Shown: positions 43,801-54,490 of the stretch, in pieces | How positions within the stretch are numbered: position 1 is the first letter of the stretch | Layout: the number at the start of each line of letters is the position of its first letter | From: Apoda limacodes | Lineage: Eukaryota; Arthropoda; Insecta; Lepidoptera; Limacodidae | Direction: 5' to 3' | Length of the DNA stretch: 64,000 nucleotides | Assembly (NCBI GenBank): GCA_946406115.1 | Contig: OX291550.1 | Location: 22,730,722 to 22,794,721 of the forward strand | The notes under the pieces: model-generated | The model's input: the letters and a program-made list of their open reading frames with translations, nothing else | What the model was told of the DNA's origin: nothing | The model's database searches: none | Made by a program: the position numbers and the translations under genes

Positions 43801-46800
43801 GGTGTGTTTGAAATTTTGAAAGCATATATTTTTTAGGCCGCTAACCATTTTTCTCACAGTTAACCCCGAGATAGGTGTGATTTGAAAACTTCATATGCTT
43901 TCTGGTTTAACGAGGCTCAATTTGACATACGTTACTAAGTGTTACCGCATTTTTATGATGACCGTTTAGGCCGATAAGTATCACATTGTGAAATCTTCTT
44001 CAACTTTTATTTTTTTATTATTTAAATAGAAGACGTATTACACATGTAGCAATATTTATTAATAAGAACAATACAAAATGCTTGTTTCAATGGCATTTGA
44101 TTGTAACTTTTTCCTCAACTAACAGATTTACGGTGTGTTTGAAATTTTGAAAGAAAATATTTTTTAGGCCGCTAACCATTTTTCTCACAGTTAACCCCGA
44201 GATAGGTGTGATTTGAAAACTTGATATGCTTTCTGGTTTAAAGAGGCTCAATTCGATATGCGTCACTAAGTGTTACCGCATTTTCATGACGACTTTTTAT
44301 GCCAATAAGTATCACATTGTGAAATTATTTTCATCTTTTAATTTTTTATTATTTAAATTGAAGAGGTATTTCACATGTGGCAATATTTATTAATAAGAAC
44401 AATACAAAATGCTTGTTCCAACAGCCTTTGATTGTTACTTTTTCCTTAACCAACAGATTTACGGTGTGTTTGAAATTTTGAAAGAAAATAATTTTTAGGC
44501 CGCTAACCATTTTTCTCACAGTTAACCCCGAGATAGGTGTGATTTGAAAACTTGATATGCTTTCTGGTTTAAAGAGGCTCATTTTGATATGCGTCACTAA
44601 GTGTTACCGCATTTTCATGATGACTTTTTATGCCAATAAGTATCACATTGTGAAATCTTCTTCAACTTTTATTTTTTTATTATTTAAATTGAAGAGGTAT
44701 TACACATGTAGCAATATTTATTAATAAGAACAATACAAAATGCTTGTTCCAACAGCCTTTGATTGTTTCTTTTTCCTTAACCAACAGATTTACGGTGTGT
44801 TTGAAATTTTGAAAGAAAATATTTTTTACGCCGCTAACCATTTTTCTCACAGTTAACCCCGAGATAGGTGTGATTTGCAAACTTGATATGGTTTCTGGTT
44901 TAAAGAGGCTCAATTTGATATGCGTCACTAAGTGTTACCGCATTTTCATGATGACTTTTTATGCTAATATGTATCACATTGTGAAATTTTCTTTAACTTT
45001 TAATTTTTTATTATTTAAATTGAAGAGGTGTTACACATGTAGTAATATTTATTAATAAGAACAATACAAAATGCTTGTTTCAACAGCATTTGATTGTAAC
45101 TTTTTCCTCAACTAACAGATTTACGGTGTGTTTGAAATTTTGAAAGAAAATATTTTTTAGGCCGCTAACCATTTTTCTCACAGTTAACCCCGAGATAGGT
45201 GTGATTTGAAAACTTGATATGGTTTCTGGTTTAAAGAGGCTCAATTTGATATGCGTCACTAAGTGTTACCGCATTTTTATGATGACCGTTTAGGCCGATA
45301 AATATCACATTTTCAAATTTTCTTAAACTTTTGTTTTTATTATTTAAATAGAAGAGGTATTACACATGTAGCTATATTTATTAATAAGAACAATACAAAA
45401 TGCTTGTTTCAACGGCATTTGATTGTTACTTTTTCCTCAACTAACAGATTTACGGTGTGTTTGAAATTTTGAAAGAAAATAATTTTTAGGCCGCTAACCA
45501 TTTTTCTCACAGTTAACCCCGAGATAGGTGTGATTTGAAAACTTGATATGCTTTCTGGTTTAAAGAGGCTCATTTTGATATGCGTCACTAAGTGTTACCG
45601 CATTTTCATGATGACTTTTTATGCCAATAAGTATCACATTGTGAAATCTTCTTCAACTTTTATTTTTTTATTATTTAAATTGAAGAGGTATTACACATGT
45701 AGCAATATTTATTAATAAGAACAATACAAAATGCTTGTTCCAACAGCCTTTGATTGTTTCTTTTTCCTTAACCAACAGATTTACGGTGTGTTTGAAATTT
45801 TGAAAGAAAATATTTTTTACGCCGCTAACCATTTTTCTCACAGTTAACCCCGAGATAGGTGTGATTTGCAAACTTGATATGGTTTCTGGTTTAAAGAGGC
45901 TCATTTTGATATGTGTCACTAAGTGTTACCGCATTTTCATGATGACTTTTTATGCCAATAAGTATCACATTGTGAAATCTTCTTCAACTTTTATTTTTTT
46001 ATTATTTAAATAGAAGACGTATTACACATGTAGCAATATTTATTAATAAGAACAATACAAAATGCTTGTTTCAACAGCCTTTGATTTTTTTCTTTTTCCT
46101 TAACCAACAGATTTACGGTGTGTTTGAAATTTTGAAAGAAAATAATTTTTAGGCCGCTAACCATTTTTCTCACAGTTAACCCCGAGATAGGTGTGATTTG
46201 AAAACTTCATATGCTTTCTGGTTTAACGAGGCTCAATTTGACATACGTTACTAAGTGTTACCGCATTTTTATGATGACCTTTTAGGCCGATAAGTATCAC
46301 ATTGTGAAATTTTCTTCAACTTTTATTTTTTTATTATTTAAATAGAAGAGGTATTACACATGTAGCAATATTTATTAATAAGAACAATACAAAATGCTTG
46401 TTTCAACAGCCTTTGATTTTTTCTTTTTCCTTAACCAACAGATTTACGCTGTGTTTGAAATTTTGAAAGAAAATAATTTTTAGGCCGCTAACCATTTTAC
46501 TCACAGTTAACCCCGAGATAGGTGTGATTTGAAAACTTCATATGCTTTCTGGTTTAACGAGGCTCAATTTGACATACGTCAGTAAGTGTTACCGCATTTT
46601 TATGATGACCGTTTAGGCCGATAAATATCACATTTTCAAATTTTCTTAAACTTTTGTTTTTATTATTTAAATAGAAGAGGTATTACACATGTAGCTATAT
46701 TTATTAATAAGAACAATACAAAATGCTTGTTTCAACGGCATTTGATTGTTACTTTTTCCTCAACTAACAGATTTACGGTGTGTTTGAAATTTTGAAAGAA

Positions 46801-47995
46801 AATACTTTTTACGCCGCTAACCATTTTTTCACAGTTAACCCCGAGATAGGTGTGATTTGAAAACTTCATATGCTTTCTGGTTTAATGAGGCTCAATTTGA
46901 TATGCGTCACTAAGTGTTACCGCATTTTCTTGATGACTTTTTATGCCAATAAGTATCACATTGTGAAATTATCTTCAACTTTTAATTTTTTATTATTTAA
47001 ATTGAAGAGGTGTTACACATGTAGTAATATTTATTAATAAGAACAATACAAAATGCTTGTTTCAACAGCCTTTGATTGTTACTTTTTCCTTAACCAACAG
47101 ATTTACGGTGTGTTTGAAATTTTGAAAGAAAACAATTTTTAGGCCGCTAACCATTTTTCTCACAGTTAACCCCGAGATAGGTGTGATTTGAAAACTTGAT
47201 ATGCTTTCTGGTTTAAAGAGGCTCAATTTGATATGCGTCACTAAGTGTTACCGCATTTTCATGATGACTTTTTATGCCAATAAGTATCACATTGTGAAAT
47301 TATTTTCAACTTTTAATTTTTTATTATTTAAATTGAAGAGGTATTACACATGTAGCAATATTTATTAATAAGAACAATACAAAATGCTTGTTCCAACAGC
47401 CTTTGATTGTTACTTTTTCCTTAACCAACAGATTTACGGTGTGTTTGAAATTTTGAAAGAAAACAATTTTTAGGCCGCTAACCATTTTTCTCACAGTTAA
47501 CCCCGAGATAGGTGTGATTTGAAAACTTGATATGCTTTCTGGTTTAAAGAGGCTCAATTTGATATGCGTCACTAAGTGTTACCGCATTTTCATGATGACT
47601 TTTTATGCCAATAAGTATCACATTGTGAAATTATTTTCAACTTTTAATTTTTTATTATTTAAATTGAAGAGGTATTACACATGTAGCAATATTTATTAAT
47701 AAGAACAATACAAAATGCTTGTTCCAACAGCCTTTGATTGTTACTTTTTCCTTAACCAACAGATTTACGGTGTGTTTGAAATTTTGAAAGAAAATATTTT
47801 TTACGCCGCTAACCATTTTTCTCACAGTTAACCCCGAGATAGGTGTGATTTGAAAACTTCATATGCTTTCTGGTTTAACGAGGCTCAATTTGACATACGT
47901 CACTAAGTGTTACCGCATTTTTATGATGACCTTTTAGGCCGATAAGTATCACATTGTGAAATTTTCTTTTACTTTAATTTTTTATTATTTAAATT
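43752..47995 (-). repeat. Satellite array, minus half, about 13 monomers
   Basis: The reversed landmark CCCCGAGATA recurs with its GAGATA at 43,868, 44,199, 44,530, 44,861, 45,192, 45,521, 45,852, 46,184, 46,515, 46,843, 47,174, 47,505 and 47,836. Spacing is mostly 331 bp with small indels (328, 329, 332). The subtypes seen in the plus half (for example TATCACATTTTCAAATTTTC) occur here too, at 45,305 and 46,626. Four monomers keep an 82-codon minus-strand frame open (see findings). Confidence 0.95.
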
Positions 47996-48155
47996 ATATA
48001 TATATTTGTTTAATTTTTAACCGGTTTCTCATTATTTTGGTCTATTTATTGTTATATCCGTTTAATTCAGTAAATTATTTCATTAAAATCCCATACTTTT
48101 CAATTTGGTCGGATTATAAAAGGCCGCTAACTTAGGCCGCTAACTTCACACCGGT
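47996..48155 (-). repeat. Right terminal inverted repeat, unique part
   Basis: This is the mirror of 38,827-38,986. It ends GGCCGCTAACTTAGGCCGC, then TAACTTCACACCGGT. The differences from the left end include two bases near 48,090-48,100 and one near 48,020. Confidence 0.9.
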
Positions 48156-48164
48156 AGTAAAATC
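48156..48164. other. 9-bp target site duplication, right copy
   Basis: AGTAAAATC, identical to 38,818-38,826. Confidence 0.9.
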
Positions 48165-48705
48165 AAGGATGTCTTGTATATTTTTATTTACAGCAGAATC
48201 AGTTTCATTTCAAAGTTAGAAAGGCACTAGACATCGTCTTCTGAATATAATATTAGCTTGTCTCCAACTTTACAATTTCATTTCTGACAAACAGAATCAT
48301 CTCACAGAAGACATTGATGCAAATTGCAGAAAATTGCACAAAGTTGCCTCTGTTTGCTACTTTTCAATAAAATTACAACAAATAGAGAAATATCAGCAAT
48401 TTCAAATGAGCTATTTTTACGAAAGCTGAATATTAAAAAAACAACATTTTTTTTTTATTATTTATTATTGATTTTAGTCGTTATTTTTTCTTTTTAAGTA
48501 AAGAAAACAAATGGTATTTCATTTAAAAATACAGCTTATTCTGTTATATTAAGGTAGATAATGACAATAAAATATATGTAATAGTTTTCTGTCAAATAGA
48601 AATGTTGTCGTCTGTTGATGCACCGCCCCTCACTTCACTCTGTAGTTAAAAGTTAAAGTTTAAAAGTTAGGTTTTAGAAGTCAAAGGTTTTATTTAAGGT
48701 TAAAG
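48165..48705. other. Unique-looking AT-rich DNA
   Basis: There is an irregular AAAGTTA/TTAAAGG run at about 48,643-48,706. No gene or element boundary is recognised. Confidence 0.45.
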
Positions 48706-48706
48706 G

Positions 48707-49375
48707 TACTGGAGCAGGCTATGTCCGCTCGCATCTCTCAATAGGTCATATTGAACATAGAAAACAAACCGATCGTAAATAAGGTTTAACATTCGCATAG
48801 GGACAGCATTAATATAATTTAAATTTAGATTTAAATGGAAACAAAGATGCATCGCATGCATTTTTTCAGTCTTCACTTGTTCGATGCCCTCGTCAGATGC
48901 TTGATCCGAGATGGATCGTTTTGTTTTATGTTATGGGCAAATAGAGTAAATTTAATATGAACATCAACGTTACAGATATATCCCGCTATTAATAGTTGTG
49001 ATATGGTGTGACACACCCTTGTCTCGCATCCACAGCAACAGGTGGGATCGAGGCAAGATCACTATCTTTCCGCTCTCACCAAGGAGCATCAGTATGCCCC
49101 ACGAAGTTTTAGGAAGAGTGTAAGGAGCGCACCTGAAGCCGTCCCGTAGCCACACAATGGGACCAGTACGTATGCTGACATGCGTTGACGCTGATGCTGA
49201 ATTTCAGAAACTCCATTCAGTGTAGTCCGCGGAGTTGGGCTCAGTATATTGTCGCTCATAATGAGCAAGGAAATACCAATATAGATGATAACCATGAGAG
49301 GACCAGGAACTCCACCCAAGAATAAAGTTAAGTTGACAATGTAAATTAATTAGATATAAGTAATGAAATCCTTTA
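48707..49375 (-). repeat. Unclassified dispersed repeat U, copy B
   Basis: This is the reverse complement of 9781-10,335 over its length, with an extra or replaced stretch at about 48,806-48,960. Shared runs: TACTGGAGCAGGCTATG, ATAGGTCATATTGAA, CACACAATGGGACCAGTACG, TAGATATAAGTAATGAAAT. The readings in the conserved middle (PQQQVGSRQDHYLSALTK in copy B, PQKEVGLRQDHHLPALTK in copy A) are similar but belong to no family I know. Confidence 0.65.
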
Positions 49376-50935
49376 TATCCGCTACAATAAGAGATCCTCT
49401 CGGCGTATCCTTTATATATCCTGGTAGGATTCCCAGATAAGAATTAAATACCTCAAGCAGCCCAGTGCAGTTACCCCCCCCCCCCAGCTGGTTGCAGCAC
49501 CTATACTCAGCAACGCGGTTCATGCAAACAAAGTTAATCCCATTTTCCGAAGAAACTAGTACAACTCAATTGTTTTTTAATAGCAAATTTAAAATATATG
49601 TCTTTAACATAGCAGTAATAGTATTTCAATCATATGCTACCCTAACAGTTAAGTACCACGAGGGGTAAAAGCTGATTATTATATATCTACATATTTACTT
49701 ATTGCGAGAGAACTTCTGAAATCTTTAATTTGCTCAAAAATGAAAACAATAAATGTTTCATTTTAAAGTAAAAGTTCAAACACCAAACTCGACTCTTGCT
49801 GTCATCACGACCGTACAACGTAAATATTGATCAAAATCGAAGTTATTAAACTAGGCTCTCTCTTTCGCCTCCTGAAAATTACTTTTTGATGAAATTTTGT
49901 GACTTCTGCCCGAAGGCTCAGACATAAGATCACTGAAGTCAGTCATTAATATAAATACTTTAAGTCACAGATAAATAAAGCAAAAGTAAATAAAAATAAT
50001 AATGAAGATAAAATATCTTCATAAAAGTAAAATAAGAAAAAACCAGCAAAAGACTTGTCGTACACGCATTAAGTTAAGAATTATAGCAGATATCTGAGAA
50101 ACTTGTAAAGTAATTTAAAAAAAATCTTTGAAACTATTTTATAAAGCTCTGTGGTTTGATTATAGATTTATAAAAATCACGTTTTTAACTTTGGAAGCTA
50201 ATAAAACTCACAGAAGAGCATAAGTATATTTACAAAAATTACCTCTTACATGCGAGGACCTAAGTTGAATCGTAAGTAGGGCAAGAAATCCAAGTGTGCC
50301 AGATGGATAGTACCATTTCAGTGAATGTAGTGACATTTTTTAAGAAGGCAGCCAGATCAGACGTGACCCAGAAGATTTCTGTATACAGTATTTTTGGATT
50401 AAGGGTAATCGAGTCAATCGCTTTTATATGGTTTTGGTCGCTCTGCTATAAGACAAAACTTGTGGTCGTGACTTTTAATCCGTTTTTAATTTCGAAAAAG
50501 TGCTTAGTAAAAATGTTTAAAATACAGATTAAGCTTAAATTGCTTAAATTATTTTACTCCAAAACGAACTGTATATATTCTCTTGTAATATTTTTTTAAA
50601 GACAATATAATTACTACAAAGATTGCTGTAATTTAAATTTAAATTTATATATTGATCAACATTAAAGCTTATTTTGCATCTCAAAAGTACTAAATTACTT
50701 TTTGATAAAATTTGGATTAAACGCCTGCGGGGATGAGCTGTAAGAAGTACTTAGGAGGGCTACTATTTATCTTATCTATGTACCTCTATAAATTTATTTC
50801 AATTAAATAATACTTGAAATAAAAAGTACGCACATAGGTTTTATCAATTTTACGGCCTACCTTTGGAGAAAACACATAACACATTTTTAGGTATTTTCAG
50901 TGTTGCCAAGCCAGATGTTAAAACATAGCCAGATC
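49376..50935. other. No supported feature; poly-C tract
   Basis: A run of about 13 C lies at 49,473-49,486. The 101-codon frame at 50,294-50,599 has hydrophobic stretches but no family resemblance and its base composition is that of the neighbourhood. Confidence 0.4.
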
Positions 50936-50939
50936 AGCA

Positions 50940-51226
50940 GTTTAAAAAAAGATTATTTTTTCAAAAAAGAGACCTTACATTTTTGTTAGGTATTTTATCA
51001 TCCTCATATGTCCCCACGGTTGGGACACGGCCTACCGTCAACGAGGATGATTTGGGCCATTGTCTACATGCTGGCCCAGTGCGGATTGTGGTGTTCACAC
51101 TTGTTTTATTTTTGAACGTATACACGATGTTTTACTTTACTGGAGGCCAGCAGCGTGAAAAGTTAGCTAAAAAAAGATTGGTTTTGTGAAAAAACAGAGC
51201 CTTAATTTTTGTTAGGTATTTTAATT
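50940..51226. repeat. Direct repeats flanking a reversed SINE fragment
   Basis: About 55 bp (AAAAAAAGATT..., CCTTACATTTTTGTTAGGTA, TTTTA) at 50,943-50,997 recur at 51,169-51,225. Between them, 50,998-51,105 is the reversed 3' part of the SINE family at 57,978 (GTCCCCACGGTTGGGACACG, GCCTACCGTCAACGAGG, TGGCCCAGTGCGGATTGTGG). Confidence 0.65.
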
Positions 51227-51574
51227 GAGTTCAACAACAAATACAGTAGAAGCTTATACTTTGACCATAATGAAGTCGTAATGAGCAACAAAAACCAAGT
51301 CTGGTTTATGTTTTATAGGCCACTAGAACCAGCTTCAACTTGAGTATTTTTCCTTTAGGCTGTAACAACTGCCAAGTTTATTTAGGGTATTTTTTATAAA
51401 GGGGATATGATATAGCATTTTCCATTCTTCTTAAACCGGATTGGATTGTTAAAATAGCATTTATCATTGGTCCTCGATATAGTTTTTGTTTTATTACACT
51501 TCTGACCTTGGGTGTTTGGTGGCTAGTGCAGTTCAATTAACGTTGTAACGCTTATAACACGGGGCGTGCAAACA
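51227..51574. other. Mostly unrecognised; possible MITE scrap
   Basis: Near 51,500-51,530, CTTCTGACCTTGGGTGTTTG and GTGGCTAGTG resemble the inside of the CAACAAACTTT MITE family, without termini. Confidence 0.3.
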
Positions 51575-52300
51575 TCCCTCGTTCCGTTGTGGAGGAAAAG
51601 CGCGTAGAACTTGTGTCTCAAATCGAGATCACTCCGTCCAAGGTCTCTGAATGGGGACGGGATAACTTGGTCTCATTCAACCCTAAGTCTGCGCGTTCAC
51701 CGCTGAGAAAACCCCATTTACTGAGGTCCTACAATTCCAGCAACACCACTTACCATCTCCAAGAGAATTGGGATCCTAGGTGTTGTCTCCAGCGATCTTC
51801 AGTTCCAATATAATTTTCGAGACAAGGTGAAACTGACGGTCTAAAAACTTTGTCTACTCAACAGAGCGAAGCAGTACTTTACCTCGGGGTACTGGATACC
51901 AGCTTCGCCCTTTTAACTCATTTCTCTTATGGGAATCGTCATCGATCCGAAACTCACAAACTGTAACGCACCCTTAACTTTACCTCCCTGTGTGTGTTCT
52001 ACAACTTATATAATGGGATTTGTTTTGAGGAACTGTTCGGAATGAAGCTCATGGCTACTTTCTACCAACGCCTATTCGCCATCGTCAGGGAATACATCCT
52101 CACACTTTAAAACCTAAATGGTCACGTACAATGCAGTTCCAGAGAAACTTCCACCCACGAACGTTTAGGTTTTCTCTAAGGACTACTTTGAAGGGTCGGC
52201 CACGCGCTAATTAAGCCCTTGGTGTTGTAAGCGTCCATAGGCTACGGTAACCGCTTACCATCACGGGTGCCGCAAGCTTGTTTGCCTCGGTAAAAAATGT
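51575..52300 (+). pseudogene. Dead jockey-clade LINE, RT C-terminus and 3' tail
   Basis: 51,585-51,700 reads EEKRVELVSQIEITPSKVSE, then WGRDNLVSFNPKSA. Frame changes follow, with a TPF(T)EV-type block near 51,710 and later readings (ELFGMKLMATFYQRLFAIVR) at 52,030-52,080. The element ends in the family 3' tail (GTGTTGTAAGCGTCC, GGCTACGGTAACCGCTTACC at 52,220-52,265) and an A-rich end. It is the same family as the minus-strand remnant at 2515-3335 and has multiple stops and frameshifts. Confidence 0.75.
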
Positions 52301-53820
52301 ATAAAAAAATGTTTTGCATAAAAAACATTATTTCAATACACCAGGTCAGAATAATATGTTGCACTATAGCTATGTTTACGTTATCTTTGTTTCTATATGT
52401 ATTTCGGTACCTCTTCTCAAAACTATCGCGGTATTGAGCTTATAAACTGTACTGATTTGCGCAAGACGAGAGTTTAAATTAAACGTGAACTAGTGACGAC
52501 CTCTGCCGGCTGCCTGTTTCCTACGTTAATGTATCCAACCTATTATTGCAGTTTTTTAATACCTTTTAATTTGCAAAGTCTTAAAAAAGTTAAACTGTAG
52601 ATAAAAATAGCTTAATAGCTGTACCCATTTTTTGGAGCTTATGGAGTTAATTTATAGCTAAATCTAGAATCTGTCTACTGTTCGTTTTAAATTAGAATTC
52701 TTGTTCAGATAAAAACAAACCATACTAACGTCGGTACCAGAAAGAAGCAGATACCTTTTTGCCTTACTTTGAAATAATTTGTTTTGACATTTTTAAGGTC
52801 CTATTCAAAGTAAAAAGGTAAGAGAAATAGATTTACGTTACACTTGTTCTAATGAAAAAGAAAGGGCCCCCACATTTCTTGTTTATTTTGCTGCTACAAA
52901 AATTTATGGAATTTAATAGTGGGCCTGTTTAATTTAATTTACCGGACATGTTTCACCAAAACAAAGTAGTTCTTTTATCACTATTGAGTGCTACATGCAT
53001 ATACATAAGAGATAAAACGAATAGTTGTTTGGCTGGATACCGGATATCCGGCCATCGCATAGACTGGATCGCCGGATAGTCGGCAACCGGATATCCGGCC
53101 GAGCAATGTGTCGTTTGCAGTGTGTTGTACCGCGTAGATTTGAGTATGCCTGCGGACGCAGAAAATGAGGCAGGGATACTACTAGATAAGGATATGTCAG
53201 GAATGATCCTGTTAAAACTGTTTAAGATATCCCTTATTCAATAACTGTTTAATTTGAAAAAATATTCTTTTTCCTTTTGAAAAGTAGGAAGTAATCCCTC
53301 TTTGAGATTACTGGTAGGGGTTGAATGGGGGTTCTATTTTATAATACAAATGGTAAATAGAAAACTTACTAAATGATAAGCATTTTAACGAAGAAACTAA
53401 TAATATTTAAATTTAAAAAGACACATATATTAAAATGAAAAGGAAAACAACGGACTCAAGTCGTTTAAAGAAAATTACGGGCTCAAGTCATTGGCAAAAA
53501 TGTATGAAAATACGGCCAAATGGAAGACTTAATCATTTTTACGATTGAATGTTTGCTCAAGTAAAGCATCAACTAATACGACAGAAGTAACGCAATAAGG
53601 AAAATCAAGATGGGGATTAAATCGAAATTGTTTGTTTTTTGTAAACAAAATACAGCGAATGAATATTCTAAATTGATTTCTATATTTTATCGAAAATCAG
53701 GAATTGACGATAATATTCTACCGGGGGCGGGGGCGGTCGAGCCGAAACTGACGTAATTTTTTTTACAAGAAACAGTGTAATTTTTTTTGACCTTTCTTTT
53801 GTCAAAGTGATTAGTAATTT
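52301..53820. other. AT-rich DNA with one palindromic motif cluster
   Basis: The palindrome CCGGATATCCGG occurs at 53,041-53,052 and 53,087-53,098, with partial copies in between. I found nothing else of note; no gene is supported. Confidence 0.45.
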
Positions 53821-53825
53821 AAAAA

Positions 53826-54093
53826 ACCAGCCAAGTGCAAGTCGGACACGCGCACTGAAGGTTCCGTACCTACCTCCATTTACGTAATTTACAAACACAA
53901 GCAAAAACATAAAGTATGCAGCTAATAGCGGTCATCCATCCAATTACTGACCAAGACCGTATTTGCTTGACTTTGAATATCGTTTCCAACAAACAAATGT
54001 GTTCCTGTTTCATTTAATACTAGCTAGATGGCGCTGAAACGGTGAATTAAGATGGTAAATGGCTTGGGCCCGTCTCGCACTTGGCCGGTTTTT
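53826..54093. mobile_element. Foldback variant of the CGGCCAAGTG-type element
   Basis: The left end, ACCAGCCAAGTGCAAGTCGG (53,826), and the right end, read on the other strand as AACCGGCCAAGTGCGAGACG, are inverted copies of the same 5' end. The internal (GACG)n run and GGTACGGAACCC end are missing. The unit contains CAGCTAATAGCGG and GATGGCGCTGAAACGG. Confidence 0.65.
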
Positions 54094-54429
54094 ATTATTT
54101 GTTATTATACTTTAGAGCTTACGCACACCTTGATCACTGCAGTAGTATTCAGAATTTAGACTTTAAGAGTCAGTGTTTCTATACAATTTAGATTTAGGTC
54201 AATTTGAATGTATAATTTTTATAAATCTTAAAAATTTCTGTGAAGTGGTTTTAAAAGTAAAATTTTCGCAGCTAACTGAACACACAAAAGAAAATTGAAG
54301 CCATTAGAGTCGTTCGGAAAATTTACACTCAAGATAAAATCGTAATTACCAACAATATTTAGAGAACGGTAGAAGCTTGATATTTTCTTTTCTTTAGCAA
54401 TGTACGAGTAGGTAGCATCAACGTATATT

Positions 54430-54490
54430 TTGGCCTGCATGTGGATCCAAGAGGTGCGGGTTCGATCCCCACATGTAGCATTTGAATTCT
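54430..54490 (+). mobile_element. SINE head fragment with box B
   Basis: TGCGGGTTCGATCCCCACAT carries a perfect box B core (GGTTCGATCCC, 54,457-54,467). The preceding GGCCTGCATGTGGATCC is like the anticodon-side region of tRNA-derived SINEs. No cloverleaf with acceptor pairing can be drawn, so it is not called a tRNA gene. Confidence 0.5.

Larger units (their letters stand above)
38827..48155. mobile_element. Giant foldback-type element with satellite-built arms
   Basis: This 9,329-bp element is delimited by inverted ends starting ACCGGTGTGAAGTTAGCGGC and an exact 9-bp target duplication, AGTAAAATC. The outer 160 bp on each side are unique to the ends and differ at only a few positions. The interior (38,987-47,995) is entirely 330-331-bp monomers: 14 in plus orientation to about 43,745, then 13 in minus orientation. 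No frame exceeds about 84 codons and no transposase motif is seen, so it must be mobilised in trans. Repeat-built inverted arms plus a 9-bp duplication fit Foldback/MULE-type DNA transposons; other superfamilies with 8-9-bp duplications (hAT, P, Merlin) cannot be excluded. Confidence 0.85.

Noticed and set aside
38987..47995. CRISPR-like array
   Set aside because: The repeats are 330-bp head-to-tail monomers without spacers and occur in two orientations; the window is eukaryotic.
38827..48155. Conventional centromeric satellite block
   Set aside because: An exact 9-bp flanking duplication and matched inverted ends define a discrete insertion, and the flanks are ordinary interspersed-repeat DNA.
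49473..49486. Poly-C run as a biological signal
   Set aside because: Homopolymers of this length are ordinary and prone to sequencing error.
54430..54490. tRNA gene
   Set aside because: Box B is perfect, but there is no paired acceptor stem or plausible box A at the right distance; a SINE head is more likely.
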